A stretch of 64,000 bases of DNA from Tardiphaga sp. P9-11 (GCF_008329525.1 NZ_NPKQ01000013.1:59121-123120), one strand, 5' to 3'; shown: positions 43,132 through 53,105, numbered from the stretch's first letter. Numbers and translations: made by a program. Notes: generated from the letters alone by a model not told the origin.

Positions 43132-44892
43132 GTGTTAAAAGGACCCATCGCGCGAAGACTTGCGGCTGTACTGGCGGCGGACATCGTCGGCTATTCCCGC
43201 CTGATGGGAGATGACGAGACCGGGACCTTGTCGGCCTTGAAGGCGCTGCGACACGAGCTCGTCGATCCCGAGATCGCTGCACATCGAGGGCGGATCGTCA
43301 AAACGACCGGCGACGGCATATTGGTTGAATTCGCCAGTTCCGTCGACGCTCTGACGTGTGCGGTCGAGATCCAGCGGAATGTTGCCAAGCAAGCCGCCGG
43401 TACGGCTGGCTCGAAGCTCCAGTATCGGATCGGGATCAACATCGGTGACATCATTGTCGAGGACGACGATATCTTCGGCGACAGCGTAAATGTTGCCGCG
43501 CGACTTGAAAGCATTGCCCCGCCTGGCGGAATCTGCCTGTCGTCTTTCGCCTATGAGCAGGTGCAGGACAAGGTCAGTTTCAATTTCGTGGATATCGGCG
43601 AGCAGAGTCTCAAGAACATCCGACGCCCGGTTCGCGCCTACGCCGTGGAGCACGACGCGTATCGTGAACGAAGTGCGGCAATTTCGTCTTCGATCCCTCG
43701 ATTGTCGATCGTCGTCCTGCCATTCGCCAATTTTGGCGATCCCGCAGAGGATCACTTCGTGGACGGACTGACCGAGAGCCTGACCACGGATCTCTCGCGC
43801 ATTGCGGGTGCCTTTGTCATTGCGCGCAACACGGCATTCACATTCAAGGGGAAGTCCGTTGACGTCAGGACGCTCGGGCGTGAGCTGAATGTCCGCTACG
43901 CGCTCGAAGGATCTGTGCAATTCGGCGGCGACCGATGGCGCGTCAACGTTCAGTTGATCGACGCGATGACCGGGAGCCATCTTTGGGCCGAGCGCTTCGA
44001 TCAGCCCATCATCGATCTGTTCGAAGTACAGGACGAGATCGTTGCAAGAATCGCCAACGCGTTGGGTGCCCAACTGATTGCGAACGAAGCGCGACGCGCC
44101 GCATCTGCGACGCATTTCGACGTGATGGACCTCTACTTCCAGGGGATGGCTTGCCACAACAAGGGGGCGGCCCCCGAGCATCTGGCGGCGGCAAAGCGCT
44201 TCTTTGAGAAAGCTTTGACGCTGGAGCCCGACAACGTGGAATCCCTCGTTGGATACGCATATGTCGATGCAATCAGCGCAGGCTCCTTCGTTACTGACGA
44301 CCGTTCCGCACGTTTTACGGCGGCGGAGATGAATCTGGTCAAGGCTCTGTCCCTATCCCCGGAACATGCACAGGCGCATATGCTTCTAGGCTTTGTCCAG
44401 ATCTCGACAAACCGAGCGACGCAAGGAATTGCCAAATGTGAACAGGCGTTATCCTTGGACCGAAACCTCGCAACCGCACATGGATGGATGGGCCTTGCTA
44501 AGGTTTATATGGGGCGCTCAAACGAAACTGAGTCTCACATCCGCGAGGCGCTTCGGCTTTCTCCCCGTGACACTGGAGCTTTCCGTTGGACCCATTTTCT
44601 TGGTGTTGCAAAAATGAACCTCGACGCCAACGTGGAAGCTGCCCTTTGGCTGCGCCGCGGCATTGAACTCAATCGCAACTACGCCATTGGACATTTTCGT
44701 CTCGCTGCCGTCTTTGCGCAACTTGGCGAGCTGGATCAAGCGCGAGCGGCAACTCAGCTGGGTCTCTCGCTCGATCCTCACTTCACAATCCGTCGGTTCT
44801 CTTCCCATCTGGCAAGCGATGATCCCACTTATCTGTCTGGCTGCGCGCGGACGTGCAGCGGTATGCGGTTGGCTGGGGTTCCGGAGGGGTGA
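43132..44892 (+). CDS. Adenylate/guanylate cyclase-domain protein with TPR repeats
   Basis: A 586-residue protein. Residues about 8-175 are a class III cyclase domain with metal-binding D17 (VLAADIVGYSRLM), the KTTGDGILVEF segment and GDSVNVAARLE. A middle domain (about 185-330) has the TolB-like pattern LSIVVLPFANFGDP-EDHFVDGLTESLTTDLSR. The C-terminus is TPR repeats. This architecture is common in rhizobia; cyclase activity is not proven for many members. GTG start with GAGGGAG upstream, 25 nt after the hydrolase stop. Probably a signalling component of the operon. Confidence 0.9.
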   Translation: MLKGPIARRLAAVLAADIVGYSRLMGDDETGTLSALKALRHELVDPEIAAHRGRIVKTTGDGILVEFASSVDALTCAVEIQRNVAKQAAGTAGSKLQYRIGINIGDIIVEDDDIFGDSVNVAARLESIAPPGGICLSSFAYEQVQDKVSFNFVDIGEQSLKNIRRPVRAYAVEHDAYRERSAAISSSIPRLSIVVLPFANFGDPAEDHFVDGLTESLTTDLSRIAGAFVIARNTAFTFKGKSVDVRTLGRELNVRYALEGSVQFGGDRWRVNVQLIDAMTGSHLWAERFDQPIIDLFEVQDEIVARIANALGAQLIANEARRAASATHFDVMDLYFQGMACHNKGAAPEHLAAAKRFFEKALTLEPDNVESLVGYAYVDAISAGSFVTDDRSARFTAAEMNLVKALSLSPEHAQAHMLLGFVQISTNRATQGIAKCEQALSLDRNLATAHGWMGLAKVYMGRSNETESHIREALRLSPRDTGAFRWTHFLGVAKMNLDANVEAALWLRRGIELNRNYAIGHFRLAAVFAQLGELDQARAATQLGLSLDPHFTIRRFSSHLASDDPTYLSGCARTCSGMRLAGVPEG

Positions 44893-44898
44893 CCCGAT

Positions 44899-44942
44899 TC
44901 TCTCTGCAAACGGTGCATTACCTTACTGCATTTGCAGAGAGA
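44899..44942. repeat. Perfect 12-bp inverted repeat after the cyclase gene
   Basis: TCTCTCTGCAAA (44899-44910) and TTTGCAGAGAGA (44931-44942) are exact reverse complements with a 20-nt loop that itself holds TGCA at both ends. It begins 6 nt after the stop codon. There is no T-tract, so it is either a factor-assisted terminator / mRNA-stabilising hairpin or a binding site. Confidence 0.6.
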
Positions 44943-45068
44943 CTGCCTGCAAGGCTCGCCTTCTGGGGATGGCCGCTTTGCGCCAATAGCGGTCATTGTC
45001 GAGGGCGAAGACCTACCCGGGTTTTCGGATTCAAGGTTGGCTTCATTCCACGCAGCAATATTCGGCAG

Positions 45069-45998
45069 CTACGAAATCGCCTTTCTCTCTCGCCCCAAGC
45101 GTCCCAACAGGATCAATCCGGCGAAGATCGCCGCGATCCCGACGACGTGATACCAGGCGAGATGTTCGCCCAGCCACCAGATCGAGAACACTGCCGTACA
45201 CAGCGGGCTGAGATACAGAAATCCTGCAGCACGCGTTGGTCCGTTGGTGGCTACGCCGTACATATAAAACACGTTACCAAGCATGGTAGGACCTAATCCG
45301 GTATAGGCGATCGCGCCGAGGGCTATGGCCATGTCAGCGTCGGTCCAAGCGTACCATGGACCGCCGCTGGCCACCCATATGACGTAGACCGGCAACGACA
45401 CGAGCAAGAGACCTGCCCAGGCAGTCACCACCGTGAGCGGCAAGGTTTCGATCACGCGCGACCATTCGCGTACACGGATCGAGAACCACGCAAAGAAGAT
45501 CGCTGCGAGAAGCGACCAGAGATTTCCAAGATTCAGTTGCAGCCCGGTCAGTAGCAGCAGATCGCCTTTGCTGATGATCAGGAGCGTGCCGACAAAAGCC
45601 ATAGCGAGCCCTACTTGGCCCATTCGGGCGATCTGCGCCTGCCCCACGATCCAGCCGATCAACACGATCCATACCGGCGTCGTGGCATTGATGAAGCCCA
45701 CTTCGATGGCTGGGCTTTGATAGGCTCCGCCGATCAGAAGAAACGAAAATAGGCCGACGCCGACAATGCCACCGATCGTCAATTCGCCCAGCCGCGGCCG
45801 GATCTCAGGCCAGCCGCGCCGCAGGGATGGCCACCCAATGACTGTGAGAATGATGAGAGCGGGTAGCCAGCGCCAGAACACTAGCGCCGGTAAAGGCGCC
45901 GCGTCACGCGCGGCCCGCGCGACCACATGGTTGCTGCCCCAGAGTGCCGCAGTCACTATCAGCGCAAGCGTACCGAGTGATCGCGAGCCGCCGTTCAT
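45069..45998 (-). CDS. EamA/DMT-family transporter
   Basis: A 309-residue inner-membrane protein with about ten membrane segments and the duplicated EamA domain (N-terminal ALIVTAALWGSNHVVAR; C-terminal segment ending GLILLGRLGR). Members export amino acids or other metabolites. The ATG at 45998 overlaps the ABC permease stop by 4 nt, making it the last gene of the hyu operon; a longer frame to 46046 is possible. It may export an amino-acid product or excess substrate. Confidence 0.88.
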   Translation of the reverse strand: MNGGSRSLGTLALIVTAALWGSNHVVARAARDAAPLPALVFWRWLPALIILTVIGWPSLRRGWPEIRPRLGELTIGGIVGVGLFSFLLIGGAYQSPAIEVGFINATTPVWIVLIGWIVGQAQIARMGQVGLAMAFVGTLLIISKGDLLLLTGLQLNLGNLWSLLAAIFFAWFSIRVREWSRVIETLPLTVVTAWAGLLLVSLPVYVIWVASGGPWYAWTDADMAIALGAIAYTGLGPTMLGNVFYMYGVATNGPTRAAGFLYLSPLCTAVFSIWWLGEHLAWYHVVGIAAIFAGLILLGRLGRERKAIS

Positions 45999-46804
45999 GC
46001 CCGATCGGCGGATGACTGATGACGCCCGCGTTGCGAGACGTGCCATGGCAGGGATAGCCGCTCAGCATAGTCGACGAGAAAGAAGAGGATTGTTCCGACT
46101 ACGCCCAACAACAGTAACGACACGAACACACGAACCGTGTCGAATTGCCCTTGCGCAACGAGTATCTGAAAACCGATCCCCCGGCTGCCGGCCACGAACT
46201 CTCCGACGATGGCGCCCACCAGCGCGAACGAGATCGCCACTTTCATGCCCGCGAACAGACTCGGCAAAGCGCAGGGAAAGCGGATTTTGATCAATACGGC
46301 CCAAGGCGATGCCTTTGATACCTTGGCCAGCGCCAGCATGTCGGGATCCACCGACCGCAGGCCTAGAACCATATCGATGACGATCGGAAAGATCGCCAGC
46401 ATTAGCGCAATCGCCACCTTGGGTTCAGGACCGGTGCCCATCCAGATAACGAACAGCGGCGCCAATGCCACTTTTGGGATCGAGTTGAGCGCCACGAGCA
46501 GCGTATAAATAGTCCGCTCGAGGAATTTTGAGTAGACAATCCCGACCGCCAACGCGACGCCGATGACGACCGCCAGTACAAAGCCGAGGCATGTCATCCA
46601 GAGCGTAAAGCCGAGATGACGCAGGAACAACCCAGGCGTCTCCAGAAACGCGGCAAAGATCGCCGACGGCGCTGGCAGGATCAGCGGCGACGGCTGGAAC
46701 ACGTAAACCCCGATCTCCCACAGAACAAGAGCTGCGGCGAGCACGACGACGACGTCGCGTGTTTCGTTATCGCCCAGAAACAGACGCCTTGCGAAACTCA
46801 TCAT
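45995..46804 (-). CDS. ABC transporter permease of the hyu operon
   Basis: SsuC/TauC-type permease, 269 residues, about six membrane segments, with the binding-protein-dependent transport loop near PWAVLIKIRFPCALPSLFAGMKVA. It overlaps the ATPase gene by 4 nt and the DMT gene by 4 nt, so the whole set is co-translated. Confidence 0.92.
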   Translation of the reverse strand: MMSFARRLFLGDNETRDVVVVLAAALVLWEIGVYVFQPSPLILPAPSAIFAAFLETPGLFLRHLGFTLWMTCLGFVLAVVIGVALAVGIVYSKFLERTIYTLLVALNSIPKVALAPLFVIWMGTGPEPKVAIALMLAIFPIVIDMVLGLRSVDPDMLALAKVSKASPWAVLIKIRFPCALPSLFAGMKVAISFALVGAIVGEFVAGSRGIGFQILVAQGQFDTVRVFVSLLLLGVVGTILFFLVDYAERLSLPWHVSQRGRHQSSADRA

Positions 46805-47598
46805 TCCTTGACGATCCCCAACTCGGCGAAGTGGTGACGAATCCGGTGCACATAGGCGGCGAATTCCGGCGTGTCGCGCACTGCAAGCAGGCGTGGCCGC
46901 GGAAGGTCGATGGTGATGACATCGACCACCATGCCCGGCGCCTTGCTCATCATGACAACGCGATCCGACAGGAAGACGGCTTCCGCAATCGAATGCGTGA
47001 TGAACAAGAGCGTCTTGCGCGTGTCCTGCCAGATCTGCGCGAGCTCGATGTTGAGATCATCGCGGGTCATGGCATCGAGCGCGCCAAATGGCTCGTCCAT
47101 CAGAAGCAAATCGGGATCTGCCAGCAGTGCACGGCAGATCGATGCGCGCTGTCGCATGCCGCCCGACAATTCCCACGGAAACCGATGCTCGAAGCCACCG
47201 AGGCCGAACCGGTTCAGCAAAGCCACCGCCCGAGCGCGTTCATCGGCGGTCGGTTTGCGGGTGAATTCGATCGACAGCAGGACATTGTCGAGAATGGTGC
47301 GCCAGTCCAGCAGGACATCGCGCTGGAACACGACGCCAAGCCGATCCGGCGTGCCGTCGAGCGGTTTGCCGCCGATGTCGATCGTTCCAGAGGTCGTCCC
47401 TTCGAGGCCGGCTACCAGCTTCAGCAAGGTGCTCTTGCCGCAGCCGGACGGGCCGACCACGCTGACGAATTCCTGCGGCCGGATATCGAGATTGATGTCG
47501 ACCAGAGCCGCGACCGGCCCGCGCGGGGAAGCGTAGGTCTTCCCCACGCGGCCCAGCGCGACATAGGCCGCCGCATCTGTTGAAGCAGGAGCAGTCAT
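46801..47598 (-). CDS. ABC transporter ATP-binding protein of the hyu operon
   Basis: SsuB/TauB-like ATPase, 265 residues: Walker A GPSGCGKST, signature LSGGMRQRASICRAL, Walker B LLLMDEPFGALD and H-loop THSIAEAVFL. The ATG at 47598 is one nucleotide past the binding-protein stop; a TTG at 47610 also opens the frame. Confidence 0.93.
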   Translation of the reverse strand: MTAPASTDAAAYVALGRVGKTYASPRGPVAALVDINLDIRPQEFVSVVGPSGCGKSTLLKLVAGLEGTTSGTIDIGGKPLDGTPDRLGVVFQRDVLLDWRTILDNVLLSIEFTRKPTADERARAVALLNRFGLGGFEHRFPWELSGGMRQRASICRALLADPDLLLMDEPFGALDAMTRDDLNIELAQIWQDTRKTLLFITHSIAEAVFLSDRVVMMSKAPGMVVDVITIDLPRPRLLAVRDTPEFAAYVHRIRHHFAELGIVKE

Positions 47599-47599
47599 G

Positions 47600-48580
47600 T
47601 TACTCGACAAGGCTGTTGGTGTAGAAGTCAGTCGCCTTCCAGCCCGACGGCAACACGCCCGCGGCTTCCATCGACTTGCCCGCGGCTTCCCAGTCCGCCT
47701 GCGCCTGCCAGCCGATCGATTTGCCCTGCGAGGACGGCGTGTCGAAGTAATCCAGCGTCAGCTTGATCTGACCCAGCAAAACAACAGGATCGAGCTTCGC
47801 GTCCGGACGCTCGGCGATCATCGCCTTCACGCCGTCCTCGGGATTGGTGCGCAGATGCTGCCAGGCACGCTGCTGCACTTCGATCAGGCGCTTCAACGCA
47901 GGTCCCTTGCTGGTGATAACTTCATCGCGCGCGACCAGGCCGTAGCTCGGGAATGCGATGCCCGCGTCCGACGCCAGCAGGCACTTCGAAGGTCGCGATG
48001 CTTCTGCGAGTGGAAGCGCCGAACCGACCGTGGACATCAGCCCATCGGACCGCTTGGCGATATACGTCCCCCACAATGCGGCGGGATCGACAACCTCGAC
48101 CTTGAGATCGTCGCGCGTGAGCCCACCCGACTTCAGATAGACATCTATGAAGGGCGCCCATGGGCTTGCCGCAAAGACGACAACGCTCTTACCGCGCAGA
48201 TCGGCGACCTTCTGCATCGGTGAAGTCTTGTCGACCAGGATGCAGAGATCAGTCTTTCGCTGAAACGTCGCGATAGAACGGATAGTGGCGCCCTTGGCAC
48301 GCGCTGAGCCAACCAAACCCACCTGAACCTGACCGACATCCGCCTGCCCGGCATTGACCAGCTGAATCGTATTGCCAGAGCCGCGACCATCCTGAATATC
48401 AACGTCGAGCTTGGCTTCCTTGAACCAGCCGCGGTTCTGAGCTAGATGCATGGCCGCCTGCACACCCCATGGCGAGAAATCCAGCCGCACCGACAATTTG
48501 TCCTGAGCCAAAGCGGGCGAAACACCCGCGCCAGCCGCAACACCTAGAAGCATCAGGGTCGATAGAAAAAGTCTTCTCAT
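47600..48580 (-). CDS. NMT1/SsuA-type binding protein of the hyu operon
   Basis: A 326-residue periplasmic protein with a Sec signal (MRRLFLSTLMLLGVAAGAGVSPALAQ) and an NMT1-type domain (LAQNRGWFKEAKLDVDI; LRGKSVVVFAASPWAPF). The ATG at 48580 is the only start that puts the signal at the N-terminus. It follows tetR by 19 nt. With hyuAB upstream, hydantoins, 5-oxoproline or N-methylated lactams are possible ligands. Confidence 0.9.
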   Translation of the reverse strand: MRRLFLSTLMLLGVAAGAGVSPALAQDKLSVRLDFSPWGVQAAMHLAQNRGWFKEAKLDVDIQDGRGSGNTIQLVNAGQADVGQVQVGLVGSARAKGATIRSIATFQRKTDLCILVDKTSPMQKVADLRGKSVVVFAASPWAPFIDVYLKSGGLTRDDLKVEVVDPAALWGTYIAKRSDGLMSTVGSALPLAEASRPSKCLLASDAGIAFPSYGLVARDEVITSKGPALKRLIEVQQRAWQHLRTNPEDGVKAMIAERPDAKLDPVVLLGQIKLTLDYFDTPSSQGKSIGWQAQADWEAAGKSMEAAGVLPSGWKATDFYTNSLVE

Positions 48581-48599
48581 ATCCCAATCTCCGGTTTGA

Positions 48600-49280
48600 T
48601 CACTCTGTGTCGGCGCCATCCGCTTCTGCCGGCGAATTCTGCGTCAAATAGCTCAGCACCATCTCGACGACGTGCTGGCGTCTCTTGAGCACACGTCGGC
48701 GCGCCGCGAGATCGCGGTCGAGCAGCCAGGACAATGTGTGCTGATTGGACAGAAAGAAGTAAGCGAGGCCGGAGATCGACATATAGAGATCGACTGCATC
48801 GACGTTAGCGCGAAACACGCCCTCGGTCTGGCCGCGTTTCAGCAGGATCTGGATCGTGTCGAGCAACCCGCGATAGAGCGGCTTGATGACGCTCGAACTT
48901 TTGAGGTGCTGCGCATAATGGATGTTCTCGATGCTCATCAGCCGGATTAGATCCGGCGTCGCAACGAAATGATCGAACGTGCTGCTGACCAGTCGCTTCA
49001 TGCCTTCGACCGGCGGCAGACCGCGCAGGTCTTCGTCCTGCTGCTTAGTACGCAAGTCCGTATAGATGCGCTCGAGCACTGCCAGATAGAGCTCGTCCTT
49101 GGAGCCGAAATAATGGTAGATTAGGTTCTTGTTGACACGGGATTGTTCGGCGATGCGATCGACGCGCGCGCCGTTAAGCCCGTTGGAGACGAATTCGATC
49201 CGTGCCGCGTCCAGGATCTTGGCACGGCTCGCTTCCGGATTGCGGGTGATCTTGCTGGGCACGGCCACATTAAGCTCCAT
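48600..49280 (-). CDS. TetR/AcrR-family regulator of the hyu operon
   Basis: A 226-residue regulator with a TetR HTH (ARVDRIAEQSRVNKNLIYHYFGSKDELYLAVLE) and a helical C-terminal domain like that of the TetR protein at 24264. The ATG at 49280 lies inside the last codons of hyuB (11-nt overlap), with GGAAGG upstream. It is the third gene of the operon and probably binds the palindrome at 53125-53138, giving autoregulation of its own operon. Confidence 0.92.
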   Translation of the reverse strand: MELNVAVPSKITRNPEASRAKILDAARIEFVSNGLNGARVDRIAEQSRVNKNLIYHYFGSKDELYLAVLERIYTDLRTKQQDEDLRGLPPVEGMKRLVSSTFDHFVATPDLIRLMSIENIHYAQHLKSSSVIKPLYRGLLDTIQILLKRGQTEGVFRANVDAVDLYMSISGLAYFFLSNQHTLSWLLDRDLAARRRVLKRRQHVVEMVLSYLTQNSPAEADGADTE

Positions 49281-51018
49281 GGCGCCCTTCCGGTGATGGC
49301 GGGGCGTTCCGTGCGGATCGTAGTGCCGCAGTTCCCTTGGCGTCCAGCACGCCACGCGGGCCGAATGTCACAGCATAATGCTTTCGCGCGAACTCGGCCG
49401 TGATCTTGCCGTCCAGGAAATCCTCGCGCACATCGGAGGGATCACGCAGCAGCGGATTGCCGAAGCCGCCTGCACCGGCCTGCTCGTGGATCAGGAGCGC
49501 GCCCTCAGTGACATTCCGCGTGATCTTGCCAGGAATGGCACTACGCTCATTGCCGATCTCGATGTAGTTCTTCGACAAGCCGCCGGGCTCGCCCCCATTG
49601 AGACCATAGGGATGAAACTTGACGCGGTCAGTGCGCAATTGCAGCAGCGCTTCCGGCGCGAGGATACGATAACTACGGCGAATGCCGACACCGCCGCGAT
49701 ATTGTCCGGCACCACAGCTGTCCGGCACGAACGAGTAATCCTCGATTCGCACCGGATGCTCAGCTTCCATCACTTCGACGGGCATGTTCGAGAGATTTTG
49801 CGAGGCATTGGTAACCGCTTCAAGCCCGTCCTTGTCGGGACGACCGCCCCAGGCGCCGCAGATCATGTCGACGATGATGAAAGGCTGGCGGTTAGGTCGC
49901 AGGCCGCTGATACAAATGACACTGTTGCCGCCCTCACCTGCGGCTGGCACCTTGTCCGGCACGATCTGCGCAAGTGCTCCGAGCATCGTATCGAACACGC
50001 GATACCCCGTCAGCGCACGTGCCGCGCACGGCCCAGGCATGACCGGGTTGAGCACGGAAGCTTCCGGCGCTTTCACTGTAATGCAACGAAACAGGCCGAC
50101 ATTGTTCGGCACGTCCTTAGCCAGCACGCAGCGTACGCTGAGATAAGTCAGCGAATGTGTGAAACTGAGCGTCGAATTCAACGCTCCTTTCACCTGTGGC
50201 GAAGAGCCCGTGTAGTCGACCAGCAGCGTACCGTCGCCGTTGACGGTGATTGCAACCTTGATAGGGATCGACGTATCGGAAAATCCGTCATCATCGATGT
50301 AGTCGATGAAACTGTACGTACCCTTCGGCCAGGTCTTGATCTCCTGCCGGGTCAATCGTTCCGCGTAGTCTAGCAGCTCCTGCATATAGGCGTCGACATC
50401 GTCCGCGCCGTAACGCTGCATCAGCTTCTCCAAGCCGCGCTTACCGACCTGAGCCGCCGCAAATTGCGCCGAAAGATCGCCCCAGACCCGATCCGGAACC
50501 CGGACGTTAATCTTGATCAGCGCCTCCAGCGTCGTGTTCAGCACACCGCGGTCATAGAGCTTGAGCGGCGGAATCCGCAGCCCTTCCTGATAGATCTCGG
50601 TCGAATCCGACGCGTTGGAGCCGGGCACGCGGCCGCCGACATCAGTGTGATGGCAGATCACCACGGCGAAGGCGCGCCGCTTGCCGCTGTGGAAAATCGG
50701 CACGAACATGAAGATATCGGGCAGATGCATGCCGCCATGATAGGGATCGTTCATGATGACGACGTCGCCATCGTGCAGATCGCCTTCGTATTTGCTGAGC
50801 ACGGAGGCCATGGCTTCCGGAATCGCGCCGAGATGCTGGGCGATGGTCTTGGCCTGCGCCACCATCTGGCCGTCGCCAGCACAGATTGCCGCGGAAAAAT
50901 CCATTACATCCTTGACGATTTCCGAACGCGCTATGCGCACGACCGTATAGGCCATGTCGTCGGCAATGGAATCCAGGCCGCTCTTGATGACCGCGAAGGT
51001 GATCGGATCGACTTTCAT
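49270..51018 (-). CDS. hyuB: HyuB-like hydantoinase/oxoprolinase subunit B
   Basis: A 582-residue subunit of an ATP-dependent N-methylhydantoinase/oxoprolinase-type enzyme. Family marks are VKDVMDFSAAICAGDGQMVAQ, MNDPYHGGMHLPDIFMF, CHHTDVGGRVPGSNASDS and the C-terminal QAGAGGFGNPLLRD. The start overlaps the hyuA stop by 4 nt. With HyuA it hydrolyses a cyclic amide using ATP; acetophenone-carboxylase and acetone-carboxylase relatives exist, so the precise reaction is open. Confidence 0.92.
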   Translation of the reverse strand: MKVDPITFAVIKSGLDSIADDMAYTVVRIARSEIVKDVMDFSAAICAGDGQMVAQAKTIAQHLGAIPEAMASVLSKYEGDLHDGDVVIMNDPYHGGMHLPDIFMFVPIFHSGKRRAFAVVICHHTDVGGRVPGSNASDSTEIYQEGLRIPPLKLYDRGVLNTTLEALIKINVRVPDRVWGDLSAQFAAAQVGKRGLEKLMQRYGADDVDAYMQELLDYAERLTRQEIKTWPKGTYSFIDYIDDDGFSDTSIPIKVAITVNGDGTLLVDYTGSSPQVKGALNSTLSFTHSLTYLSVRCVLAKDVPNNVGLFRCITVKAPEASVLNPVMPGPCAARALTGYRVFDTMLGALAQIVPDKVPAAGEGGNSVICISGLRPNRQPFIIVDMICGAWGGRPDKDGLEAVTNASQNLSNMPVEVMEAEHPVRIEDYSFVPDSCGAGQYRGGVGIRRSYRILAPEALLQLRTDRVKFHPYGLNGGEPGGLSKNYIEIGNERSAIPGKITRNVTEGALLIHEQAGAGGFGNPLLRDPSDVREDFLDGKITAEFARKHYAVTFGPRGVLDAKGTAALRSARNAPPSPEGRHGA

Positions 51019-53105
51019 ACCTCGAACTCCAGCACGATGCAGCCGATCGCATCCTTGTGCACCCGAGCATCGGGCGGCACGATGATGGTGGCGTCGAACT
51101 CCTCGATTATCAGAGGTCCCTGCAGTGGCGACATTCCGACCGCGCCGCGATCGACGATCTCGACCGCGACAGCGGCCTCGCCACGCGCGAAGGAAACGTC
51201 GCGGGTTCCGGAACGCGATGCACCCTGCCGCGCGGCGATCTTCATGGCCGCAAAATCCAGGCGGTTCTCGCGCAGGCCGCGCCCGGCCACGCGCACCTTC
51301 ATCAGTTCGATCGGCGTGGCGTCACGATAGCCATAGGTCTTGAAATACTCGGCGATGAACCGCTCACGGATCTGATCGAAATCTTCGCCTTCGAACGGCA
51401 CCGTGAGTTCGGTGGCCTGACCTTCATGGCGCAGATCGGCTTCCCACAGAAACATCGTGCGTTCGGCCTGATAGCCATCGCCGTCGAGTTGCCCCGCCAC
51501 TTGCTGTTGCAGCTCGGACTTGATCGCCTTGAGGTCGCTGACCTGCATCCTGTCGAGATACAGGCTGACGGTTTTCAGTGCGGTATGCTCAATATCGGAA
51601 GCCAGCATGCCGAGCGCGCTGAAAATGCCTGACATCGGCGGCACCACGACGCGTGGAATGCCCAACTGACGCGCGAGATCCGGCGCATGCACGCCCCCGT
51701 TGCCGCCAAATGCCATCAACGTGAGATCGCGCGGATCGCGACCACGCTCGACGGTGACGGCGCGCACGGCACGCGCCATCGCCGCATTGGCGACGGCACG
51801 AATGCCATGTGCGGCGTCCAGTAGAGTAAGGTCGAGAGGGTCGCCGACAAGGGTACGGATGGCAGTCTCGCTTAGCTTGCGATCGATATTGAGATTGCCG
51901 CCAGCCAGCGAGGTGGCGTTGATAAAACCGAGCACAACATTGGCATCCGTCACTGTCGGCTTTGTGTTGCCAAGCCCATAGCAGGCCGGGCCCGGAACGG
52001 CGCCTGCGGATTGCGGGCCGACGAACAGCAGGCCGCCTTTGTCGATGCCAGCAATGGAGCCGCCGCCGGCGCCGACCTCAGCGATATCGATAGCCGGCAC
52101 CTTGAGCATATAGCCGCCGGCCTTGATGAACCGGCTCGATGTCGAAATTCCGTCGCGGAATTCGTATTCCGACGTCATGGTCGGGCGGCCGTCCTCGATA
52201 ATGACCGCCTTGGCCGTGGTGCCGCCCATGTCGAACACGATGACGTCGCGATCGTCACGCGCGATGCTGAGCCGTGCTGCGCCGATGACACCGCCCGCAG
52301 GACCGGACGCCACCACCAGCACCGGCTTCTCGCAGGTCACATTGGCAGCCAGCATGCCGCCATTCGAGGTCATGACCAGAATGGGCGCAGCCACGCCGAT
52401 CGAGCGCAGACCCGATTCAAGCTTCTGCAGATAAGTGCGCATGGCCGACAGCAGATATGCATTCACCACCGTCGTGCTGGTCCGCTCATATTCTTTCATC
52501 TCGGGCAGCACCGCGCAGGATGTCGTCACCAGCAACTGCGGGAAGTTGGCCCGCAAAATCGCTTCGGCTTGCAATTCATGCGCCGGATTACGATAGCTGT
52601 TGATAAATGCGATAGCGACGGCCTCGATATCCTCGGCGACCAGCGCCACTCCGGCCGCGATGACGCTTGCTTCGGAGAGCGGCTCAACCGTCGTTCCGTC
52701 GGCCGCCATGCGTTCGGTCACTTCCATACGATACCGGCGCGGCACCAATGGCTGCGGCTTCACCCATGTCAGGTCGAACATGTCGGGCATCCGGATGCGC
52801 CCGATCTCCAGCACGTCCCGGAAGCCGCGCGTCGTGATCAGCCCGGTCTTGGCGCCCGACCGTTGCAGGATGGTATTCGATCCGACGGTGGTGCCGTGCA
52901 GCACTTCGGCCACGGCGGAAGGCTCAATCGACAGCTCTGCCAATAAGCTGCCCACGCCGTCGACTACCGCCCGGCTAGGATCCTCAGGAGTCGAGGAGAC
53001 CTTGCTCTGATGGATCACGCCAGACTCAAGGAACAATGCGATGTCGGTGAATGTCCCACCGATATCGACCGCAACCCGGATTTTTCCGCCTGACGCCACA
53101 GCCAC
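51015..53105 (-). CDS. hyuA: HyuA-like hydantoinase/oxoprolinase subunit A
   Basis: A roughly 696-residue ATP-binding subunit with an actin-like fold: phosphate loop VAVDIGGTFTDIAL, second motif FDMGGTTAKAVIIEDG, and GSNTILQRSGAKTGLITTRGFRD. It partners HyuB. A GTG at 53105 has GAGGTGG six nt upstream and is preferred; the ATG at 53123 (six codons longer) has no ribosome-binding sequence and lies against the 53125-53138 palindrome. First gene of the operon hyuA-hyuB-tetR-SBP-ATPase-permease-DMT. Confidence 0.9.
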   Translation of the reverse strand: MAVASGGKIRVAVDIGGTFTDIALFLESGVIHQSKVSSTPEDPSRAVVDGVGSLLAELSIEPSAVAEVLHGTTVGSNTILQRSGAKTGLITTRGFRDVLEIGRIRMPDMFDLTWVKPQPLVPRRYRMEVTERMAADGTTVEPLSEASVIAAGVALVAEDIEAVAIAFINSYRNPAHELQAEAILRANFPQLLVTTSCAVLPEMKEYERTSTTVVNAYLLSAMRTYLQKLESGLRSIGVAAPILVMTSNGGMLAANVTCEKPVLVVASGPAGGVIGAARLSIARDDRDVIVFDMGGTTAKAVIIEDGRPTMTSEYEFRDGISTSSRFIKAGGYMLKVPAIDIAEVGAGGGSIAGIDKGGLLFVGPQSAGAVPGPACYGLGNTKPTVTDANVVLGFINATSLAGGNLNIDRKLSETAIRTLVGDPLDLTLLDAAHGIRAVANAAMARAVRAVTVERGRDPRDLTLMAFGGNGGVHAPDLARQLGIPRVVVPPMSGIFSALGMLASDIEHTALKTVSLYLDRMQVSDLKAIKSELQQQVAGQLDGDGYQAERTMFLWEADLRHEGQATELTVPFEGEDFDQIRERFIAEYFKTYGYRDATPIELMKVRVAGRGLRENRLDFAAMKIAARQGASRSGTRDVSFARGEAAVAVEIVDRGAVGMSPLQGPLIIEEFDATIIVPPDARVHKDAIGCIVLEFEV

